NCBI RefSeq assembly: GCF_013364215.1
Contig: NZ_CP054923.1
Location: forward strand, 6,200,001 to 6,264,000
Direction of reading: 5' to 3'
Length of the DNA: 64,000 nucleotides
Origin: Verrucosispora sp. NA02020
GTDB lineage: Bacteria > Actinomycetota > Actinomycetes > Mycobacteriales > Micromonosporaceae
Of this stretch, positions 26,628-35,739 are shown one piece after another (the first letter of the stretch is position 1; the number at the start of each line of letters is the position of its first letter). The position numbers and the translations under genes were made by a program. The notes under the pieces were generated by a model. That model was given only the letters and a program-made list of their open reading frames with translations. It had not been told where the DNA came from and did not search any database.

Positions 26628-27395
26628 GTGCCCGACCATCACACCGGAGGCGGCGATCCCGCCCACACGCTGCGCCTGCTCTGGCGGCAGCCCGACGCCG
26701 ACCCCCCGCGCCGCGGCCCCCGCCAGGGCCGCTCGTTGGACGAGATCGTGATGGCCGCCATCGCGCTGGCCGACGCCGAGGGGCTGGACGCGGTGACCAT
26801 GCGAGCGCTCGCCCAGGCCGTCGGCGTGGCACCGATGACCCTCTACACGTACGTGCCGGGCAAGGCCGAGCTGCTCGACCTGATGTTGGACGCGATCTAT
26901 GCGGACATGCCCCGGCCGGACCTCTCCGACCAGCCGTGGCGGGTGCGGGTGGCGGCGCTCGCGCAGGACAACCGGGAGCTCTTCACCGCCCACCCCTGGG
27001 CCGCCGAGGTCGCCACCGGTCGCCCGCCGCTGGGGCCGGGCCTGATGGCCAAGTACGAGCACGAGCTGCGCGCCTTCGACGACACCGGCCTGGACGACGT
27101 CACCCGGGACGCCGCGTTGACCTTCGTCCTCGACTTCGTCCGGGCCGCGGCCCGCTCGGCGGCCGAGGCGCGCTCCGCTCGACAGCAGAGCGCCTGGACC
27201 GACGAGCAGTGGTGGACAGCGAACGCCCCCCTCCTGGCCCAGGTCCTCGACGAACAGCAATACCCCACCGCCGTACGCGTCGGCGCCGCCGCCGGCACCG
27301 CCCAGAACGCCGCCTACCACCCCGACCACGCCTACACGTTCGGCCTGACCCGCATCCTGGACGCCCTGACCACCCTCATCGACCAGTCGAGTTGA
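26628..27395 (+). CDS. TetR/AcrR family transcriptional regulator
   Basis: A 255-residue regulator. After a 35-residue basic/Pro-rich lead, the helix-turn-helix is SLDEIVMAAIALADAEGLDAVTMRALAQAVGVAPMTLYTYVPGKAELLDLM (about residues 36-86). The C-terminal ligand domain (WRVRVAALAQDNRELFTAHPW onward) resembles the TetR_C_1 class. GTG 26628 is chosen, with GGAG 3 nt upstream; the frame stays open further upstream but crosses the presumed operator and the divergent gene's start. Its stop lies inside the long hairpin at 27391-27450. Confidence 0.88.
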   Translation: MPDHHTGGGDPAHTLRLLWRQPDADPPRRGPRQGRSLDEIVMAAIALADAEGLDAVTMRALAQAVGVAPMTLYTYVPGKAELLDLMLDAIYADMPRPDLSDQPWRVRVAALAQDNRELFTAHPWAAEVATGRPPLGPGLMAKYEHELRAFDDTGLDDVTRDAALTFVLDFVRAAARSAAEARSARQQSAWTDEQWWTANAPLLAQVLDEQQYPTAVRVGAAAGTAQNAAYHPDHAYTFGLTRILDALTTLIDQSS

Positions 27396-27450
27396 TCAAG
27401 AAGTTTGCATTGCCGAAGAGCGATTCGGAGACGCAAACTTCTTGATCAAC
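27391..27450. terminator. Long AT-rich palindrome between tetR and mdh (bidirectional terminator/repeat)
   Basis: The arms 27391-27408 (gttgatcaagaagtttgc) and 27433-27450 are perfectly complementary over 18 bp, with an inner CCGAA/TTCGG stem at 27413-27417 and 27424-27428. The element is far more AT-rich than its surroundings. It contains the TetR stop codon and lies about 70 bp past the mdh stop, between convergent genes. Confidence 0.8.
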
Positions 27451-27519
27451 CCGGGGGTGGAGACAGCGCAGCGCCCCACGACCGGGAGAGGGCGTGGGGC
27501 GCTGGGTGGAAGGTCGGGG

Positions 27520-28470
27520 TTACATGTTGACGACGTCGGCCTGCTTGGCGCGGACGGCCTCGGCGGCCTCCTTGAGGCTGGCCAGCTCGTCGGCGTCCAG
27601 GTCGGTCTCGACCACCCGCTTGACGCCCTCGGCGCCGATCGCCGCCTCCACGCCCAGGTAGACACCGGAGATGCCGTACTCGCCGTCGACCCAGGCGCAG
27701 ACCGGCATGACCTCGCCGGAGTCCTCGGCGACGGCCTTGGCCATCCGCGCCGCGGCGGCCGACGGGGCGTAGTACGCCGAACCGGTCTTGAGCAGGGCGA
27801 CCACCTCGGCCCCACCGTTACGGGTGCGGACGACCAGGTCCTCGATCTGCTCGGCCGGCATCACCTCACGCAGCGGCTTGCCGTTCACGCTGCTCTGCGA
27901 CGGCACCGGGACCATGGTGTCGCCGTGCGACCCCAGGGTCAGCGTCTTCACCGACTTCACCGGTACCTCCAGCGCCTCGGCGACGAAGTTGGAGAACCGG
28001 GCGGTGTCGAGCATGCCGGCCTGGCCGAGCACCCGGTTACGCGGGAACTGGGTGGCGATCTGGGCCAGCGCGGTCATCTCGTCCAGCGGGTTGGAGACCA
28101 CGATGACGACGGCGTTCGGGGCGTACTTGGCGACGTTCTCGGCGACCTGGCGCACGATCTTCGCGTTGGTCTCCAGCAGGTCCATCCGGCTCATGCCCGG
28201 CTTGCGCGGCAGGCCGGCGGTGATGACGACGACGTCGGAGCCCTCGATGCCCTCGTAACCCTCGCCGGTCGGGCTGGTGGTGACGCCGACGACCTTGGTC
28301 TCGAAACCCTCGACCGCACGGGACTGGTTGAGGTCGAGGGCGATGCCCGCGGGCTTGCCCTCGATGATGTCGGTGATCACGACGGTGTCGAAGACGTCGT
28401 ACTCGGCCAGGCGCTGCGCGGTGGTGGAGCCGTAGAATCCGGCGCCGACGACAGTGACCTTCTTACCCAT
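27520..28470 (-). CDS. mdh: Malate dehydrogenase (LDH-like type)
   Basis: A 316-residue NAD-dependent oxidoreductase. The Rossmann motif is VTVVGAGFYGSTTAQRLAE (residues 4-22), with an acidic NAD-specific residue in VVITDI. The substrate-specificity loop is GLPRKPGMSRMDLL, with the Arg pair that marks malate rather than lactate use. VSNPLDEMT and the catalytic GSHGDTMVPV His are present. It is the LDH-like MDH class rather than the mycobacterial-type longer MDH. The start ATG has GGGAG upstream. It works in the TCA cycle alongside icd and sucCD elsewhere in the window. Confidence 0.95.
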   Translation of the reverse strand: MGKKVTVVGAGFYGSTTAQRLAEYDVFDTVVITDIIEGKPAGIALDLNQSRAVEGFETKVVGVTTSPTGEGYEGIEGSDVVVITAGLPRKPGMSRMDLLETNAKIVRQVAENVAKYAPNAVVIVVSNPLDEMTALAQIATQFPRNRVLGQAGMLDTARFSNFVAEALEVPVKSVKTLTLGSHGDTMVPVPSQSSVNGKPLREVMPAEQIEDLVVRTRNGGAEVVALLKTGSAYYAPSAAAARMAKAVAEDSGEVMPVCAWVDGEYGISGVYLGVEAAIGAEGVKRVVETDLDADELASLKEAAEAVRAKQADVVNM

Positions 28471-28569
28471 GGTCGTCCCACTCCCTGCTACCAGTCGGTT
28501 TTCCGGACGGTATCAGCCATCCTGGCACCGGGCAGGGCAGGGGCGGACGGTTATGGGCCTTCCGTCACC

Positions 28570-29430
28570 TCAGCCGCGTTCGGCCCGCTCGACCACGTTG
28601 GTCAGCAGCATGGCGCGGGTCATCGGACCGACCCCGCCGGGCATCGGCACCACCTTGCCTGCCACCTCGAAGACCTCCGGGTCCACGTCGCCGGTGTAGC
28701 GACCCTTGCCGTCGGAGCCGATCACCCGGGTGATGCCCACGTCGACCACGACCGCGCCCGGGGTGACCATCTCGGCGGTGAGCAGGCCGGGTACGCCGGC
28801 CGCGACGATGACGATGTCGGCGGCACGGGTGTGTGCGGCGAGGTCGAGGGTGCCGGTGTGGCAGAGCGTCACGGTGGCGTTCTCGCTGCGCCGGGTCAGC
28901 AGCAGCCCGAGCGGACGCCCGACGGTGTTGCCCCGGCCCACCACCGCGACGTTGGCGCCGCGCAGCGGCACCTCGTGCCGACGGAGCAGTTCCACGATGC
29001 CGCGCGGGGTGCACGGCAGCGGCGCGTCGTAGCCGAGCACCAGCCGACCCAGGTTGACCGGGTGCAGGCCGTCGGCGTCCTTGTCCGGGTCGATCAGTTC
29101 GAGCACCCGCTGGGTGTCCAGGTGTGCCGGCAGCGGCAGCTGGACGATGTAGCCGTGGCATGCCGGGTCGGCGTTGAGCTCCGCCACGGCCTGGTCGACC
29201 TGCTCCTGGGTCGCGTCGGCCGGCAGCTCCCGCCGCAGCGAGGCGATGCCCACCTCGGCGCAGTCGCGGTGCTTGCCGTTGACGTACGCCTGGGAACCGG
29301 GGTCGCTGCCGACCAGGACCGTGCCCAGCCCCGGCACGGTCCCCCGTTCCGCCAGGGCCTTGACCCGCGTCCGCAGCTCGTCCTTGATCTCCGCCGCAGT
29401 CGCCTTGCCGTCCAGAAGCGTCGCCGTCAC
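28570..29430 (-). CDS. folD: Bifunctional methylenetetrahydrofolate dehydrogenase / methenyltetrahydrofolate cyclohydrolase
   Basis: A 286-residue one-carbon enzyme interconverting 5,10-methylene- and 10-formyl-THF, the formyl donor for PurN and PurH. Family motifs are [22 protein letters not shown] (catalytic Lys in VNGKH), [20 protein letters not shown] and the NADP site [16 protein letters not shown]. The usual PGGVGPMT is near the C-terminus. It starts at GTG 29430. It sits 99 bp downstream of mdh on the same strand and may be co-transcribed. Confidence 0.96.
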   Translation of the reverse strand: MTATLLDGKATAAEIKDELRTRVKALAERGTVPGLGTVLVGSDPGSQAYVNGKHRDCAEVGIASLRRELPADATQEQVDQAVAELNADPACHGYIVQLPLPAHLDTQRVLELIDPDKDADGLHPVNLGRLVLGYDAPLPCTPRGIVELLRRHEVPLRGANVAVVGRGNTVGRPLGLLLTRRSENATVTLCHTGTLDLAAHTRAADIVIVAAGVPGLLTAEMVTPGAVVVDVGITRVIGSDGKGRYTGDVDPEVFEVAGKVVPMPGGVGPMTRAMLLTNVVERAERG

Positions 29431-29863
29431 GACCTGATCGTCTCACGCCCACCACCGTCGCCTCCCCCGACCTGGCGGGCCGACGACGCGGACCACGAAA
29501 CTACTTTCCGTAAGGTGTCGTTCCTCACTCGGAGTGACGGCTTGTGCCGCCGGCCACGACGGCTCCGGACAACGGGCGCACGAACACCCGCAACCCGACG
29601 ATCGATTCGTCCGGCCCCGAGAAGGCGTCGACCACTGCGTCACGCCCCTCAACCGTCGCAAGCATCCGCGCGCCGCCGACGCTTTGGGCGGTTCGACTTA
29701 GCACGCCGACAAGCCCTCGCCAACCTGTACGCCCTCGTTCTGTTACCCCTTCGAGACCGGCACGTTGCCGAGTCCCGGTGCACGACCTACCGTTGCCCAG
29801 CGTTGCGCAGAGTCACCTCAATGTCGGGCTCAATAGCGCAGCGTAATGAGATGAGGAGGCTCA
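29431..29863. other. Intergenic region before opp operon 1, no gene seen
   Basis: 433 bp between divergent folD and the peptide-binding lipoprotein gene. It must hold the promoters of both. I see no convincing -35/-10 pair and no protein-like reading frame; frames here are Arg/Pro/Thr-rich. AGGAGG at 29852-29857 is the ribosome site of the lipoprotein gene. Confidence 0.55.
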
Positions 29864-31465
29864 ATGCGCGTTCGTAGGCTCGCCGCCTGGACCGCCCTCC
29901 CGCTCGCGGTGACCCTGGGCCTGGTGGCCTGCGGCTCGGGCGGCAGCGGTTCCGGTGAGAGCGACCCCAACGCGGCCGTGCGGATCGAGATCGCCGAGCC
30001 GCAGCACCTGGTGCCGACCAACACCAACGAGACGAGCGGTTCCCAGGTGCTCGCCGCCCTGTTCAGCCCGCTCGTCGACTACGACGAGGCCCACAAGCCG
30101 TACGCGGTGGCGGCCGAGTCGATCACGTCCGAGGACAACACCACCTGGACGATCACGCTGAAGGACGGCTACACGTTCCACAACGGCGAGGACGTCACCG
30201 CCGACAACTACATCGACGCCTGGAACTACGGCGCGTACGCCCCGAACGGGCAGAACTCCAGCTACTTCTTCGAGAAGATCGCCGGGTACGACGACCTCCA
30301 GGGCGAGGACCCGAAGGCCACCACGCTCAGCGGGCTGAAGAAGGTCGACGACGACACCTTCACCGTCACGCTGTCCCAGCCGTACAGCGAGTTCACCGCG
30401 ATGCTCGGGTACACCGCCTTCTACCCGCTGCCGGAGGCCGCGTTCTCCGCTCCCGGCGAGCTGGCCGAGGGGTACGAGCAGGCGCCGATCGGTCAGGGTC
30501 CGTTCAAGATGAAGGGCACCTGGCAGCACGACGCCAAGGTCGAGGTCGAGCGCTACGACGCCTTCCCCGGCGAGCAGCCGAAGGTGGCCGGCGTCGAGTT
30601 CCGGATCTACCAGCAGCTCACCGCCGCGTACGCGGACGTGCTGTCGGACAACCTCGACGTGATCAAGACCATCCCGACCGAGAATCTCTCCACCGCCGCC
30701 ACCGACCTGGGTGACCGGTTCCAGCAGAGTCCCGCGTCGTCGCTGCACTTCCTGGCCTTCCCCACCTTCCAGGAGGAGTACAGCAACCCGGACGTCCGCA
30801 AGGCCATCTCGATGGCGATCGACCGTGAGGAGATCACCCGGTCGATCTTCAAGGACTCGCAGCAGCCGGCCCGCTCGTTCGTCTCCCCGGTGGTCGCCGG
30901 CTACCGGGAGAACACGGTCGGCTCACCGGGCGAGTTCGACCCGATCAAGGCCAGGGCGCTGTACGAGGCCGCAGGCGGGCCGTCGCAGATCACCCTGTCG
31001 TACAACGGCGACGGTGGGCACAAGGACTGGATCGACGCCACCTGCAACCAGCTCAAGGCCAACCTGGGTGTGGACTGCGTCGGCAACGCCGAGCCGAAGT
31101 TCGCCGACCTGCTCACCAAGGTCAAGGCCAAGCAGCCGGTCGGCCTGTTCCGGATGGGCTGGATCATGGACTACCCGTCCATGGAGAACTACCTGGGCCC
31201 GCTCTACAGCTCGAACGGTTCGTCGAACTACTACGGCTACCGCAACCCGGAGTTCGACAAGCTGCTCGCCGAGGGCGCCAGCGCCCCCAGCGAGGACGAG
31301 GCGATCGAGAAGTACCAGGCGGCCGAGGACCTGCTGGCCGAGGAGATGCCGGTGGTGCCGCTGCGCTTCGGGCAGAACAACTTCGGTCACTCGACCAAGG
31401 TGAAGAACGTGGAGATGGACCTCTTCGACCGGGTCGACCTGATCCAGATCGAGGCCGTCTCGTAA
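29864..31465 (+). CDS. Peptide ABC transporter substrate-binding lipoprotein (opp operon 1)
   Basis: A 533-residue SBP_bac_5-type binding protein. Signal peptide with lipobox LVAC (Cys24) and a Gly/Ser-rich linker, so lipid-anchored on the outer face. Family features: SGSQVLAALFSPLVDYDE, TWTITLKDGYTFHNGEDVTADNYIDAWNY, the PIGQGPFKM strand and VRKAISMAIDREEI. It should capture oligopeptides or similar solutes for the permease encoded downstream. AGGAGG precedes ATG 29864. It heads a five-gene operon to 35642. Confidence 0.92.
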   Translation: MRVRRLAAWTALPLAVTLGLVACGSGGSGSGESDPNAAVRIEIAEPQHLVPTNTNETSGSQVLAALFSPLVDYDEAHKPYAVAAESITSEDNTTWTITLKDGYTFHNGEDVTADNYIDAWNYGAYAPNGQNSSYFFEKIAGYDDLQGEDPKATTLSGLKKVDDDTFTVTLSQPYSEFTAMLGYTAFYPLPEAAFSAPGELAEGYEQAPIGQGPFKMKGTWQHDAKVEVERYDAFPGEQPKVAGVEFRIYQQLTAAYADVLSDNLDVIKTIPTENLSTAATDLGDRFQQSPASSLHFLAFPTFQEEYSNPDVRKAISMAIDREEITRSIFKDSQQPARSFVSPVVAGYRENTVGSPGEFDPIKARALYEAAGGPSQITLSYNGDGGHKDWIDATCNQLKANLGVDCVGNAEPKFADLLTKVKAKQPVGLFRMGWIMDYPSMENYLGPLYSSNGSSNYYGYRNPEFDKLLAEGASAPSEDEAIEKYQAAEDLLAEEMPVVPLRFGQNNFGHSTKVKNVEMDLFDRVDLIQIEAVS

Positions 31466-31476
31466 CGACCACGGGC

Positions 31477-31505
31477 GCGGGTCGGGTCGAGGTGACCCGA
31501 CCCGC
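31477..31505 (+). terminator. Hairpin between binding-protein and permease genes (operon 1)
   Basis: A 12-bp perfect stem (31477-31488 with 31494-31505) with a 5-nt loop, just past the binding-protein stop; five T's occur at 31520-31524. It could terminate most transcripts or protect the 3' end of the binding-protein mRNA, giving more binding protein than permease. Operon 2 has a hairpin at the same place. Confidence 0.65.
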
Positions 31506-31540
31506 CACGGGGTTCGCCCTTTTTGGGGAGACTGCCTAGT

Positions 31541-32479
31541 ATGTTCCGCTTCATCGTGCGGCGCCTGCTTCAGATGGTCCTGGCCTTCTTCGGCACCACG
31601 CTGATCGTCTACGCGCTGATGTTCGCCGGCCAGGGCGACCCGATCCAGGCGCTCGCCGGTGAACGTCCGGTGACCGAGGCCCAACGGGCCTACCTCACCG
31701 AGAAGTACCACCTCGACGCGACCGGGGTCGGCGGCTTCTTCTACCGCTACGTCGACTACCTCTCCAACCTGCTCCGTGGCGACCTCGGCGAATCGCTCAC
31801 CGGCCGGTCGATCGGCGACATCCTCGCCACCGCCTGGCCGGTCACCATCAAACTGGCGCTGATCGCTCTCGCGGTCGCCGTGATCTTCGGAGTCACCGCG
31901 GGCGTCCTCGCCGGCATCCGACGGGCCAGCATCTTCGACAACGCCACGCTGCTGCTGACGCTGCTGGTGCTCGGCATCCCGACCATCGTGCTCGCGCCGC
32001 TCGCGCAGTACTTCCTCGGCGTCCGGTGGCAGGTCTTCCCACCCACCGCCGGTGCCGACCCCGACTTCCGCTCCCTGCTGCTGCCCGGGATCGTGCTCGG
32101 CTCGCTCTCGCTGGCCACCGCGCTGCGGCTGACCCGTACCTCGGTGGCCGAGAACCTGCGCGCCGACTACGTGCGTACCGCCCGCTCCAAGGGCCTGCCG
32201 AACCGGCGGGTGGTCAGCGTGCACGTGCTGCGCAACTCGCTCATCCCGGTGATCACCTTCCTCGGCGTCGAGGTGGGCAACCTGATGAGCGGCGCGATCA
32301 TCACCGAGGGCGTGTTCAACATCCCCGGCGTCGGCTTCAACCTGTTCCGCGGCATCCGCACCGAGGACGGCCCGCTGGTGGTGGGCATCGTCAGCGTGCT
32401 CGTCGTGGTCTACCTGGTCTCCAACCTGGTGGTGGACATCCTGTACGCCGTCCTGGACCCGAGGATCCGCTATGTGTGA
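31541..32479 (+). CDS. Peptide ABC transporter permease, OppB/DppB type (operon 1)
   Basis: A 312-residue inner-membrane permease with six predicted helices. It opens MFRFIVRRLLQMVLAFFGTTLIVYALMF and carries the EAA loop VAENLRADYVRTARSKGLPNRRVVSVHVLRNSLIPVITFLG that docks the ATPases. It ends with the family signature DILYAVLDPRIRYV. ATG 31541 has GGGGAG about 10 nt upstream. It pairs with the OppC-type permease after a repeat-filled gap. Confidence 0.92.
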   Translation: MFRFIVRRLLQMVLAFFGTTLIVYALMFAGQGDPIQALAGERPVTEAQRAYLTEKYHLDATGVGGFFYRYVDYLSNLLRGDLGESLTGRSIGDILATAWPVTIKLALIALAVAVIFGVTAGVLAGIRRASIFDNATLLLTLLVLGIPTIVLAPLAQYFLGVRWQVFPPTAGADPDFRSLLLPGIVLGSLSLATALRLTRTSVAENLRADYVRTARSKGLPNRRVVSVHVLRNSLIPVITFLGVEVGNLMSGAIITEGVFNIPGVGFNLFRGIRTEDGPLVVGIVSVLVVVYLVSNLVVDILYAVLDPRIRYV

Positions 32480-32643
32480 GCGCAGCGAGGGGGCGGCATG
32501 AGTGAGCGCAGCGAACGAATCGGCCAGCGCAGCGGAAATGCCGGCACTGAGCGCAGCGAAGGGACGGCATGAGTGAGCGCCAGCGAACGAATCATCAGCT
32601 CAGCGGAAATGCCGGCACCGAGCGCAGCGAGGGGACGGCATGA
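32476..32643 (+). repeat. Tandem 71-bp mini-ORF repeats bridging OppB and OppC genes (operon 1)
   Basis: Two 71-bp units (32498-32568 and 32569-32639). Each starts with ATGAGTGAGCG and encodes 24 codons whose TGA overlaps the next ATG as ATGA: ORFs 32498-32572 and 32569-32643. The last overlap is the OppC start codon at 32640. A GTG mini-ORF of 9 codons (32476-32505) links back to the OppB stop. Each unit ends with a purine-rich Shine-Dalgarno (GAAGGGA or GAGGGGA) before the next ATG. The two products share the ending GNAGTERSEGTA. An extra C early in unit 2 is balanced by a later deletion, keeping unit length at 71 and the final frame. Confidence 0.75.
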
Positions 32644-33596
32644 GTGACTTCGAGACCGTCGCGGCGACGGAGAACCAGGCCGCGCGACGGGGGCCGTCGG
32701 GTGAGCCGGGCGCGCCGGATCAGGTCGGCCGTCCCCGCAAGCCGCGCAGCCTGGCCGGGGACGCCTGGCGCGACCTGCGCCGCAAGCCGATCTTCTGGAT
32801 CAGCTTGTTCCTGGTGCTGCTGGTGGCCGCGATGGCCGCCGCGCCCGGGCTCTTCACCGGCAACGATCCGGGCGACTGCGTGCTGTCCCGGCAGCACGCC
32901 GCCCCGTCCGGCGGGGCGATCTTCGGGTACGACTTCCAGGGCTGCGACACGTACGCCCGCGCGGTCTACGGCGCCCGCGCGTCCCTGCTGGTCGGCGCCC
33001 TCTCGGCGCTGCTCACCGGGGTGATCGCGTTGGTCGTCGGGATGCTCGCCGGCTACTTCGGCGGCTGGGTCGACGCGGTGCTCTCCCGGGTGATCGACAT
33101 CGTGCTCGGCATCCCCCTGCTGCTGGCCGCGATCGTGCTGCTCAAGCGGGTCGCCAGCGACAGCGCCACGGTACGCGTCGGTGCCGTCATCTTCGTGCTC
33201 GCGGTGCTCGGCTGGACCACCGCCGCCCGGGTGGTCCGCTCGTCGGTGATCACCGCTCGGGAGCAGGACTACGTGTCCGCCGCCCGGATGCTGGGCGCCG
33301 GCAACGGCCGGATCATGTGGCGGCACATCCTGCCGAACGCGCTCGCCCCGGCGATCGTGGTGCTGACCATCGCGCTCGGTTCGTTCATCGCCGCCGAGGC
33401 GACACTCTCGTTCCTCGGCATCGGCCTGCGGGAGCCCACCATCTCCTGGGGCATCGACATCAACAACGGTCGGGTGCACATGCGGGAGTCGGCGACACCG
33501 CTGGTCGTCCCGTCGACGTTCCTGGCCCTGACCGTACTGGCGTTCATCATGCTGGGCGACGCCATCCGCGACGCGTTCGACCCGAAGCTGCGGTGA
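32640..33596 (+). CDS. Peptide ABC transporter permease, OppC/DppC type (operon 1)
   Basis: A 318-residue permease with a 50-residue soluble N-terminus, then six helices starting FWISLFLVLLVAAMAAAPGLF. The periplasmic-side GCDTYARAVYGARASLLVG and the EAA loop REQDYVSAARMLGAGNGRIMWRHILPNALAPAIV are family hallmarks. It ends [17 protein letters not shown] 32640 forms an ATGA overlap with the last repeat-encoded mini-ORF. It pairs with the OppB-type protein to form the channel. Confidence 0.92.
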   Translation: MSDFETVAATENQAARRGPSGEPGAPDQVGRPRKPRSLAGDAWRDLRRKPIFWISLFLVLLVAAMAAAPGLFTGNDPGDCVLSRQHAAPSGGAIFGYDFQGCDTYARAVYGARASLLVGALSALLTGVIALVVGMLAGYFGGWVDAVLSRVIDIVLGIPLLLAAIVLLKRVASDSATVRVGAVIFVLAVLGWTTAARVVRSSVITAREQDYVSAARMLGAGNGRIMWRHILPNALAPAIVVLTIALGSFIAAEATLSFLGIGLREPTISWGIDINNGRVHMRESATPLVVPSTFLALTVLAFIMLGDAIRDAFDPKLR

Positions 33597-34633
33597 CCGA
33601 CATGACCACGACGCCACCGACCCCGGCCACCCCCACCCCGCCCGGCGGCCACCTGCTCCAGGTACGGGACCTGCACATCGAGTTCCGCACCGGCGAGGGG
33701 GTGGCCAAGGTGATCAACGGGGTCAGCTACCACCTGGATCCGGGCGAGACCCTGGCGGTGCTGGGCGAGTCGGGCTCCGGGAAGTCCGTCACCGCGCAGG
33801 CGGTGATGGGCATCCTGGACAGCCCACCGGCGCACGTCAGCTCCGGACAGATCCTCTATCAGGGGCGCGACCTGCTCACCCTGCCCAAGGAGCAACGCCG
33901 GCAGGTGCGGGGCAAGGAGATCGCGATGATCTTCCAGGACGCCCTCTCCGCGTTGAACCCGGTCTTCCCGGTCGGTTGGCAGATCGGTGAGACGCTGCGC
34001 CAGCGGCTCGGCATGTCCCGGGCCGACGCCCGTCGCCGCGCGGTGGAGTTGATGGACCTGGTGCAGATCCCGGCCGCCGACGCACGTCTGGGCGACTATC
34101 CGCACCAGTTCTCCGGCGGTATGCGCCAGCGCGTGATGATCGCGATGGCGCTGGCCATGGAACCGAAGGTGCTCATCGCCGACGAACCGACCACCGCGCT
34201 CGACGTCACCGTGCAGGCGCAGATCATGGACCTCCTCGCCGACCTGCGGCGGGACCTGGACATGGCGATGATCCTGATCACCCACGACCTGGGCGTGGTC
34301 GCCGACGTGGCCGACCGGATCGCCGTCATGTACGCGGGCCGCATCGTCGAGCACGCCGACGTGCGGTCGCTGTACCGGGCACCTGCCCACCCGTACACCA
34401 AGGGGCTGCTGGCGTCGATCCCGCGCCTGGACCAGCGCGGCGGGCGGCTCTCCACCATCCGGGGCCTGCCGCCGAACCTGATGCGCATCCCCAGCGGCTG
34501 TCCCTTCCATCCCCGATGCCCGTACGCGCAGCAGGTCTGTGTGGACGAGGTACCGCACGACCTGGTCCTCGGCGACGGCCGGACCAGTGCGTGCCACTTC
34601 GCGCAGGAGGTACGTGATGACCGCGCCGACTGA
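33593..34633 (+). CDS. Peptide ABC transporter ATP-binding protein, OppD/DppD type (operon 1)
   Basis: A 346-residue ATPase. Walker [10 protein letters not shown] (about residue 60), signature FSGGMRQR, Walker [13 protein letters not shown] and [10 protein letters not shown] are intact. The C-terminal oligopeptide domain has [15 protein letters not shown] and the cysteine cluster [14 protein letters not shown]...ACHF; such clusters bind a 4Fe-4S cluster in related Dpp/Opp ATPases. GTG 33593 overlaps the OppC stop as GTGA; in-frame ATG 33602 is an equally possible start. Confidence 0.92.
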   Translation: MTDMTTTPPTPATPTPPGGHLLQVRDLHIEFRTGEGVAKVINGVSYHLDPGETLAVLGESGSGKSVTAQAVMGILDSPPAHVSSGQILYQGRDLLTLPKEQRRQVRGKEIAMIFQDALSALNPVFPVGWQIGETLRQRLGMSRADARRRAVELMDLVQIPAADARLGDYPHQFSGGMRQRVMIAMALAMEPKVLIADEPTTALDVTVQAQIMDLLADLRRDLDMAMILITHDLGVVADVADRIAVMYAGRIVEHADVRSLYRAPAHPYTKGLLASIPRLDQRGGRLSTIRGLPPNLMRIPSGCPFHPRCPYAQQVCVDEVPHDLVLGDGRTSACHFAQEVRDDRAD

Positions 34634-35642
34634 GCCCACCACCGTGCGCGGCGAGACGCTCCTCGACGTCGACGACGTGGTCAAGCACTTCCCGATCACG
34701 CAGGGGGTGCTGTTCCAGAAGAAGGTCGGCGCGGTGAAGGCCGTCGACGGGGTGAGCTTCCAGCTCCGCCGGGGCGAGACGCTGGGCATCGTCGGCGAGT
34801 CCGGCTGCGGCAAGTCCACCCTGGCCCGGCTGCTGATGCGGCTGGAACGCCCGACCGCCGGGCGGGCCACCCTGGCCGGGCAGGACCTCTTCGCCGCCTC
34901 CGGCGCCCGGCTGCGCCGGATCCGCCGGAACATGCAGATGGTCATGCAGGACCCGTACACCTCGCTGAACCCGAGGATGACCGTCGGCGACATCATCGGC
35001 GAGCCGTTCGAGATCCACCCCGAGGCGGCCCCGAAGGGCAGTCGCGACCGGCGGGTGCAGGAGCTGCTCGACGTGGTCGGGCTGAACCCGGAACACGTCA
35101 ACCGCTACCCGCACCAGTTCTCCGGCGGTCAGCGGCAGCGCATCGGCATCGCCCGGGCACTCGCGCTGCGGCCCGAGGTGATCGTCTGCGACGAGCCGGT
35201 CTCCGCGCTGGACGTCTCCATCCAGGCCCAGGTGATCAACCTGTTGGAGCAACTCCAGGACGAGTTGGGGCTGTCGTACATCTTCATCGCGCACGACCTG
35301 TCCGTGGTGCGGCACATCTCGGACCGGATCGCGGTGATGTACCTGGGCCGCATCGTGGAGATCGGCACCGAGGACGAGATCTACCAGCGCGCCACCCACC
35401 CGTACACACAGGCACTGCTCTCGGCCGCGCCGGTGCCGGACCCGGACGCCCGGGAGCATCGGACGGTGATCCGGTTGCACGGTGACGTGCCGAGCCCGGC
35501 CGACCCGCCGAGCGGCTGCCACTTCCGGACCCGCTGCTGGAAGGCCCAGGAGATCTGCGCCGTCGAGGATCCGCAGGCGGTGCCACGGGCCGCCGACCCG
35601 CACCCGTCCGCCTGTCATTTCGCCGAGCTGCGATCGGTGTAA
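34617..35642 (+). CDS. Peptide ABC transporter ATP-binding protein, OppF/DppF type (operon 1)
   Basis: A 341-residue ATPase partner of the OppD-type protein. Walker [10 protein letters not shown] (about residue 54), [17 protein letters not shown], signature FSGGQRQR, Walker [13 protein letters not shown] and [10 protein letters not shown]. The C-terminal domain has [16 protein letters not shown] and cysteines in [17 protein letters not shown]...ACHF. ATG 34617 has AGGAGG 6 nt upstream and overlaps the OppD gene by 17 bp. It is the last gene of the operon; a long hairpin repeat follows directly. Confidence 0.92.
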   Translation: MTAPTEPTTVRGETLLDVDDVVKHFPITQGVLFQKKVGAVKAVDGVSFQLRRGETLGIVGESGCGKSTLARLLMRLERPTAGRATLAGQDLFAASGARLRRIRRNMQMVMQDPYTSLNPRMTVGDIIGEPFEIHPEAAPKGSRDRRVQELLDVVGLNPEHVNRYPHQFSGGQRQRIGIARALALRPEVIVCDEPVSALDVSIQAQVINLLEQLQDELGLSYIFIAHDLSVVRHISDRIAVMYLGRIVEIGTEDEIYQRATHPYTQALLSAAPVPDPDAREHRTVIRLHGDVPSPADPPSGCHFRTRCWKAQEICAVEDPQAVPRAADPHPSACHFAELRSV

Positions 35643-35690
35643 GGAAGGGTCCCCTGCTAACGCCTGGTGTATAGCAGGGGACCCTTCCTA
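35643..35690. terminator. AGGAAGGG-family hairpin, bidirectional terminator
   Basis: The arms 35643-35660 and 35673-35690 are perfectly complementary (18 bp) with the 12-nt loop acgcctggtgta. It begins directly at the OppF stop codon and lies 49 bp past the purH end, so it serves both convergent operons. It is a clean member of the repeat family also found at 6548, 15398 and 48722. Confidence 0.85.
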
Positions 35691-35739
35691 ACATCACAGC
35701 CGCAAGCGCACACGGCGCCGCCGGTCGCGCGGCGGCGGG

